Assembly (NCBI GenBank): GCA_964473245.1 | Contig: CAYYOL010000003.1 | Span: 1-64,000 of the forward strand | DNA from: CAYZJV01 sp964473245 | GTDB taxonomy: Bacteria > Spirochaetota > Spirochaetia > Sphaerochaetales > Sphaerochaetaceae | Length of the DNA stretch: 64,000 nucleotides | Direction: 5' to 3' | In this document: one piece after another, positions 60,338-64,000 of the stretch | Layout of the letters: every line of letters begins with the position of its first letter | Position numbering within the stretch: the stretch's first letter is position 1 | The notes under the pieces: model-generated | Told to the model about the DNA's origin: nothing | Databases searched by the model: none | What the model saw: only the letters and a program-made list of their open reading frames with translations | Made by a program: the position numbers and the translations under genes

Positions 60338-61546
60338 ATGGAATCTATCAGAGAACTTTATAGGATCGGCTATGGTCCATCAAGCAGTCATACCATGGGT
60401 CCCAGATATGCGGCACAACGGTTTCTTACCGAGTGTTCAGGAGCTGATCATATCGAAGCGGATCTCTACGGAAGCCTTGCGGCAACTGGAAAAGGACACC
60501 TCACCGATGACGCTCTGCGGGAGGTCTTCGGTGGTGCAGGCAAGGAGCTTGTCATCCACTGGTTTCCTGAGGATTTCAAGAGTTTTCATCCGAATGCTCT
60601 CGCTCTCCGTGCCTACACGGCCGAGCATACCCTGATCACCGAAAAAGTCTACTACAGTGTAGGTGGTGGGAAAGTACTCGAAGATGGCGATCTCGATACA
60701 CCAAAGAAGGACCTGTATCCTGCATACCTGACCAAGATGAACCATATCCTTGCCTATTGTAGGAAAGAGGGGATGCAGCTCTGGGAGCTCGTGGTGAAAT
60801 ATGAAGGGCGGGAGATTCTCGATTTCGCCGAGGAGATCTGGGATGTCATGACCGATTCCATCTCCCGAGGTCTTGAGCAGGAGGGGGTGCTTCCCGGAGG
60901 GTTGAAGCTTCCTCGGAAGGCTTCTCAGTACTTCGCACAGGCGAAGGACATGGCAGGACCTGTGGCGACACCTGCTCGGGCAATCAGTTACGCCCTGGCC
61001 GTCTCAGAGGAGAATGCAGGAGGGGGCAAGATCGTCACTGCACCCACATGTGGCTCCTGTGGAGTGCTCCCCGGGGTACTGTTCTATGTTCGAAACCAAT
61101 ATAAATTGCCCAAGGTCAAGATACTGAGAGCCTTGCTCACCGCAGGACTCATCGGGAACCTCGTGAAGAAGAACGGATCCATCTCGGGCGCCGAAGTAGG
61201 GTGTCAGGGAGAGGTGGGTGTCGCCTGTGCTATGGCTTCTGGTGCCGTTGCGCAGCTCCTCGGGGGATCGATTCATCAAATCGAATATGCTGCCGAGATG
61301 GGCTTGGAGCACCACCTCGGCCTCACGTGCGACCCAATGATGGGTCTGGTTCAGATTCCGTGCATTGAGCGCAATGCCCTCGGTGCAATGCGGGCCTTGG
61401 ACCATGCAAGCTATGCGCTCCTCTCCGATGGTCGACACAAGGTTTCGTTCGACTCTGTTGTCGATGTCATGATGGAAACAGGGCAGGCGCTACCATCGCT
61501 CTACCGGGAGACTTCGTTGGGAGGCCTCGGTAGGATACGGGATTGA
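60338..61546 (+). CDS. sdaA: L-serine dehydratase, iron-sulfur type, single chain
   Basis: 402 residues; an oxygen-sensitive [4Fe-4S] enzyme deaminating L-serine to pyruvate and ammonia. The N-terminal beta-type part has GYGPSSSHTMGP; the C-terminal alpha-type part has APTCGSCGVLPG and CDPMMGLVQIPCIERN, with cluster Cys residues, and EVGCQGEVGVACAMA. It carries both parts in one chain but is shorter than E. coli SdaA (about 454). It ends 12 nt before the convergent leuS. Confidence 0.93.
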   Translation: MESIRELYRIGYGPSSSHTMGPRYAAQRFLTECSGADHIEADLYGSLAATGKGHLTDDALREVFGGAGKELVIHWFPEDFKSFHPNALALRAYTAEHTLITEKVYYSVGGGKVLEDGDLDTPKKDLYPAYLTKMNHILAYCRKEGMQLWELVVKYEGREILDFAEEIWDVMTDSISRGLEQEGVLPGGLKLPRKASQYFAQAKDMAGPVATPARAISYALAVSEENAGGGKIVTAPTCGSCGVLPGVLFYVRNQYKLPKVKILRALLTAGLIGNLVKKNGSISGAEVGCQGEVGVACAMASGAVAQLLGGSIHQIEYAAEMGLEHHLGLTCDPMMGLVQIPCIERNALGAMRALDHASYALLSDGRHKVSFDSVVDVMMETGQALPSLYRETSLGGLGRIRD

Positions 61547-61558
61547 ATCCCGCTCCCT

Positions 61559-64000
61559 TCACCCCTTCACCACGATATTCACTAGTTTGTCTGGGACCAC
61601 GATGGTCTTCACAATGGTCTTGCCCTGCGTGAGTTCGATGATACGCTCTTGCTCCATGGCCATCTGTTGCAGAACACCTTTCTGAAGCCCCTTCTCCACA
61701 TGCATTTTAGCTCGAAGTTTTCCATTGACCTGAACCACTACCTCAACTTCGTCATCTACCGTGAGCTCCTCTTTGTAGGCAGGCCATTGCTCGTTTGCGA
61801 TCGATGGTTCATGTCCGGCAAGGGTCCACAGTTCCTCGGATAGGTGGGGTACGTATGGGGCTAGCAGAAGTATGAGAGTCTCCCAAACCATGCGAGGAAC
61901 TTCATCTACCTTGTACAGTTCGTTCACCAGAATCATCATCTGAGAGATTGCTGTATTGAAATTGAGACTCTGCGTGTCATTGGTGACCTTCTTGATCGTT
62001 TTATGCAGGGTTTTGAGCAGCTCAGTAGGGGGCTCTGCATCGGAAATCGGCCGGTCGGTCAGGCGCCAGACTCGGTCGAGGAAACGATACACACCGGAAA
62101 GCCCCGTCGTTGCCCACGGTTTTGAAACTTCGAGCGGTCCCATGAACATCTCGTACATCCGCATGGCATCTGCACCATAGTCATGAATGATCTCATCCGG
62201 GTTTATGACATTCTTGAGGCTCTTGGACATTTTTGCGATGACTCGTTCGAGTTTCTCGCCGGTTGCCTTCTCAACGTAGGTCTCCGAACTCGTCTCTTCG
62301 ACTTCATCCACCGCCACCAGTGTCTTGTCTGAACGTTGATACGCGAATGAGGTGATCATACCCTGATTCACCAGGCGCTGAAATGGTTCAACCGTATTTA
62401 CGACGCCCAAATCGTAGAGGACCTTGTGCCAGAATCGTGCATACAAAAGATGTAGCACGGCGTGCTCCGCTCCACCAACGTAGAGATCGACCGGCATCCA
62501 ATAGTCTATCGACTCCTTCGATGCAAGTGCCTCCCGATTGTTCGGATCGAGATACCTGAGATAGTACCAACAGGAACCGGCCCACTGCGGCATGGTGTTT
62601 GTCTCTCGACGAGCTGGAGCTTTACAGTTGGGACACGTGGTGTTCACCCATTCCGGAATCGTTGCCAAGGGGCTCTCTCCATTTCCCGACGGAGCATAGG
62701 TCTCCACTTCGGGAAGGGTGAGCGGTAACTGATCCTCGGGGACCGGTACTGTTCCACACTGTTTGCAGTGTACAAGAGGAATCGGTTCTCCCCAATATCG
62801 CTGTCTGCTGAATATCCAATCTCTCAGCTTGTAGTTGATTGTCTTCTTCCCGATGCCGTTCTCCTCCAACCATGCATTCATGGTGGCAATGGCATCGTCC
62901 TTGTTCATTCCATCGATGAAGTCGGAGTTCACATGGATACCATCTTCGGTCCAGGCTTGCTCTTGTACGTCGACTTCGCTTTTCAGCACTTCGACGATCG
63001 GTAGTCCGAATTTCTTTGCGAACTCCCAGTCTCGAGTATCGTGAGCAGGTACAGCCATGATCGCACCGGTCCCATACGAGACGAGTACGTAGTCGGCGAC
63101 CCATACGGGAATCTTCTTTCCGTTCACCGGGTTTATTGCGTAACTACCACTGAAGACTCCAGTCTTCTCCTTGGCCAGTTCGGTTCGCTCCAGATCGGAC
63201 TTGTGACTCGCTTCGTGCACATAGGTTTCCACAGCCTCTTTCTGATCTTCTGTGGTCAACTTCGCTACGAGCGGATGTTCGGGGGAGACCACCATGTAGG
63301 TAGCGCCGAACAGCGTGTCACTTCTTGTCGTGTAGACCTCGATCACATCGTCGGAGAGCTCGAGTTTGAACCGAACCGTTGCGCCTTCGCTTCTTCCGAT
63401 CCAATTGCTCTGCATCGATTTGATGGAATCTGACCAGTCAAGGAGTTCGAGATCGTTGAGTAATCGATCAGCATAGGCTGTGATCTTCAGGATCCACTGT
63501 CGAATATTCTTTCTGGTTACGAGCGCTCCACACCGCTCACACTTGCCCTCTTTCACCTCTTCGTTGGAGAGTCCGGTGAGACAACTGGGGCACCAGTTGA
63601 TCGGTGTCTCGGCCTCGTAGGCAAGACCCTTCTTGTAGAGTTGGAGGAATATCCACTGGGTCCACCGGTAATACTGTTCTGTATGCGTGGAAACCTCTCT
63701 ACTCCAGTCGTAGCAGAATCCAAGGCTCTTGATCTGCTTTCTGAAGTTTTCGATATTCCTCTCGGTGGTCGCCCTGGGGTGAGTGCCTGTCTTTATTGCA
63801 TAGTTCTCGGCTGGAAGGCCGAATGAATCGAACCCCATGGGGTGGAGCACATTGTACCCGTTCATACGGAGAAACCGGCAATAGATATCGGTTGCGGTGT
63901 ATCCTTCGGGGTGTCCTACATGCAACCCTGCACCCGATGGGTAGGGGAACATGTCCAATACGTAGGTTCGTTTCTCTGGTGGAAAGGAGGGATCCTCAAT
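61559..64000 (-). CDS. leuS: Leucyl-tRNA synthetase, 5' end beyond the window
   Basis: 813 codons are present and the frame runs to the window edge, so the N-terminus is missing by only a few dozen residues. Class I signatures: HVGH in PYPSGAGLHVGHPEGY (HIGH motif) and AKMSKSLKN (KMSKS). The CP1 editing domain (TTRSDTLFGATYMVV, HDTRDWEFAKKFGLPI), zinc-binding Cys pairs (CPSC/CERC and CPNC) and the C-terminal extension are visible. The frame continues upstream of the TTG at 63958 with conserved-looking codons. Confidence 0.96.
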   Translation of the reverse strand: MEDPSFPPEKRTYVLDMFPYPSGAGLHVGHPEGYTATDIYCRFLRMNGYNVLHPMGFDSFGLPAENYAIKTGTHPRATTERNIENFRKQIKSLGFCYDWSREVSTHTEQYYRWTQWIFLQLYKKGLAYEAETPINWCPSCLTGLSNEEVKEGKCERCGALVTRKNIRQWILKITAYADRLLNDLELLDWSDSIKSMQSNWIGRSEGATVRFKLELSDDVIEVYTTRSDTLFGATYMVVSPEHPLVAKLTTEDQKEAVETYVHEASHKSDLERTELAKEKTGVFSGSYAINPVNGKKIPVWVADYVLVSYGTGAIMAVPAHDTRDWEFAKKFGLPIVEVLKSEVDVQEQAWTEDGIHVNSDFIDGMNKDDAIATMNAWLEENGIGKKTINYKLRDWIFSRQRYWGEPIPLVHCKQCGTVPVPEDQLPLTLPEVETYAPSGNGESPLATIPEWVNTTCPNCKAPARRETNTMPQWAGSCWYYLRYLDPNNREALASKESIDYWMPVDLYVGGAEHAVLHLLYARFWHKVLYDLGVVNTVEPFQRLVNQGMITSFAYQRSDKTLVAVDEVEETSSETYVEKATGEKLERVIAKMSKSLKNVINPDEIIHDYGADAMRMYEMFMGPLEVSKPWATTGLSGVYRFLDRVWRLTDRPISDAEPPTELLKTLHKTIKKVTNDTQSLNFNTAISQMMILVNELYKVDEVPRMVWETLILLLAPYVPHLSEELWTLAGHEPSIANEQWPAYKEELTVDDEVEVVVQVNGKLRAKMHVEKGLQKGVLQQMAMEQERIIELTQGKTIVKTIVVPDKLVNIVVKG

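Noticed and set aside
1..64000. CRISPR arrays, insertion sequences, prophage or defence islands
   Set aside because: No spaced repeats, transposase, integrase or phage proteins were found; gene content is core housekeeping throughout.

Overview
The window is a 64 kb stretch of a bacterial chromosome centred on the replication origin. Gene content and several protein quirks point to a spirochaete (Spirochaetota). These are a cyclophilin-FKBP fusion immunophilin, a MurA with Asp in place of the catalytic Cys, a spirochaete-style lipobox, and an LysO/L-serine dehydratase/flavodiiron set typical of anaerobes. This is inferred from protein families, not from rRNA, so the genus is left open. Base composition looks near 50% GC, dropping in the origin and at 36.7-37.0 kb. 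One run of 100 Ns (32763-32862) marks a scaffold gap inside jag.

Layout. 1-2.7 kb: 3' part of the 4.5S SRP RNA, then dnaX-ybaB-recR. 2.8-6.0 kb (minus): J-domain/TerB protein, an MGH1-like glycosidase, a lipid-kinase-family protein. 6.1-12.1 kb (plus): ygiQ, a MATE exporter, nagA, pepD, closed by a hairpin terminator. 12.2-16.9 kb: flavodiiron protein, a YgjP-like metalloprotease whose start codon overlaps that of a divergent unknown gene, lysO, a TraB-family membrane protein. 16.9-21.0 kb (minus): parA-parB-PPIase fusion-radA. 21.1-21.4 kb: an NfuA-type scaffold gene, two perfect parS sites and a bidirectional terminator. 21.4-25.9 kb (minus): gyrB-gyrA. 26.1-34.3 kb (plus): dnaA, oriC, dnaN-recF-dciA, rpmH-rnpA-yidC-jag, metK. 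34.3-36.7 kb: divergent PfkB-type kinase and murA. 36.7-37.0 kb: a non-coding AT-rich locus with DnaA boxes in a 24-bp repeat. 37.0-40.5 kb (minus): an EBP-like AAA+ protein, rsmE, ctpA. 40.6-45.1 kb (plus): lgt, a Xaa-Pro aminopeptidase, gpmI. 45.1-51.2 kb (minus): an unknown membrane protein with an SDF symporter, a 1125-residue GH13 protein, pth. 51.3-56.2 kb (plus): a stand-alone Nif3/YqfO-type domain and metH-metF. 56.2-64 kb: nth (minus), a DAHP synthase-prephenate dehydratase fusion, a DUF4416 protein, a lipoprotein, sdaA, and leuS (minus, cut by the window end).

How it fits together. Gene direction switches between gyrB (minus) and dnaA (plus). The dnaA-dnaN gap has DnaA boxes, a run of DnaA-trios and an AT-rich unwinding element directly before dnaN, so this is the likely chromosomal origin, with parABS about 5 kb away. 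MetK, MetH and MetF are three steps of the methyl cycle. NagA, the GH13 and MGH1-like enzymes and GpmI fit a sugar-fermenting lifestyle.

The most striking cross-window pattern concerns translation starts. Genes inside operons mostly have good Shine-Dalgarno sites. Many genes that head a transcription unit (dnaA, parA, murA, the PfkB kinase, lgt, ygiQ, lysO, the SDF symporter, sdaA) instead have no Shine-Dalgarno site and a -35/17-bp/-10 promoter whose -10 hexamer ends only 6-7 nt before the ATG. This predicts leaderless mRNAs. No tRNA, rRNA, CRISPR array, insertion sequence or prophage was seen.
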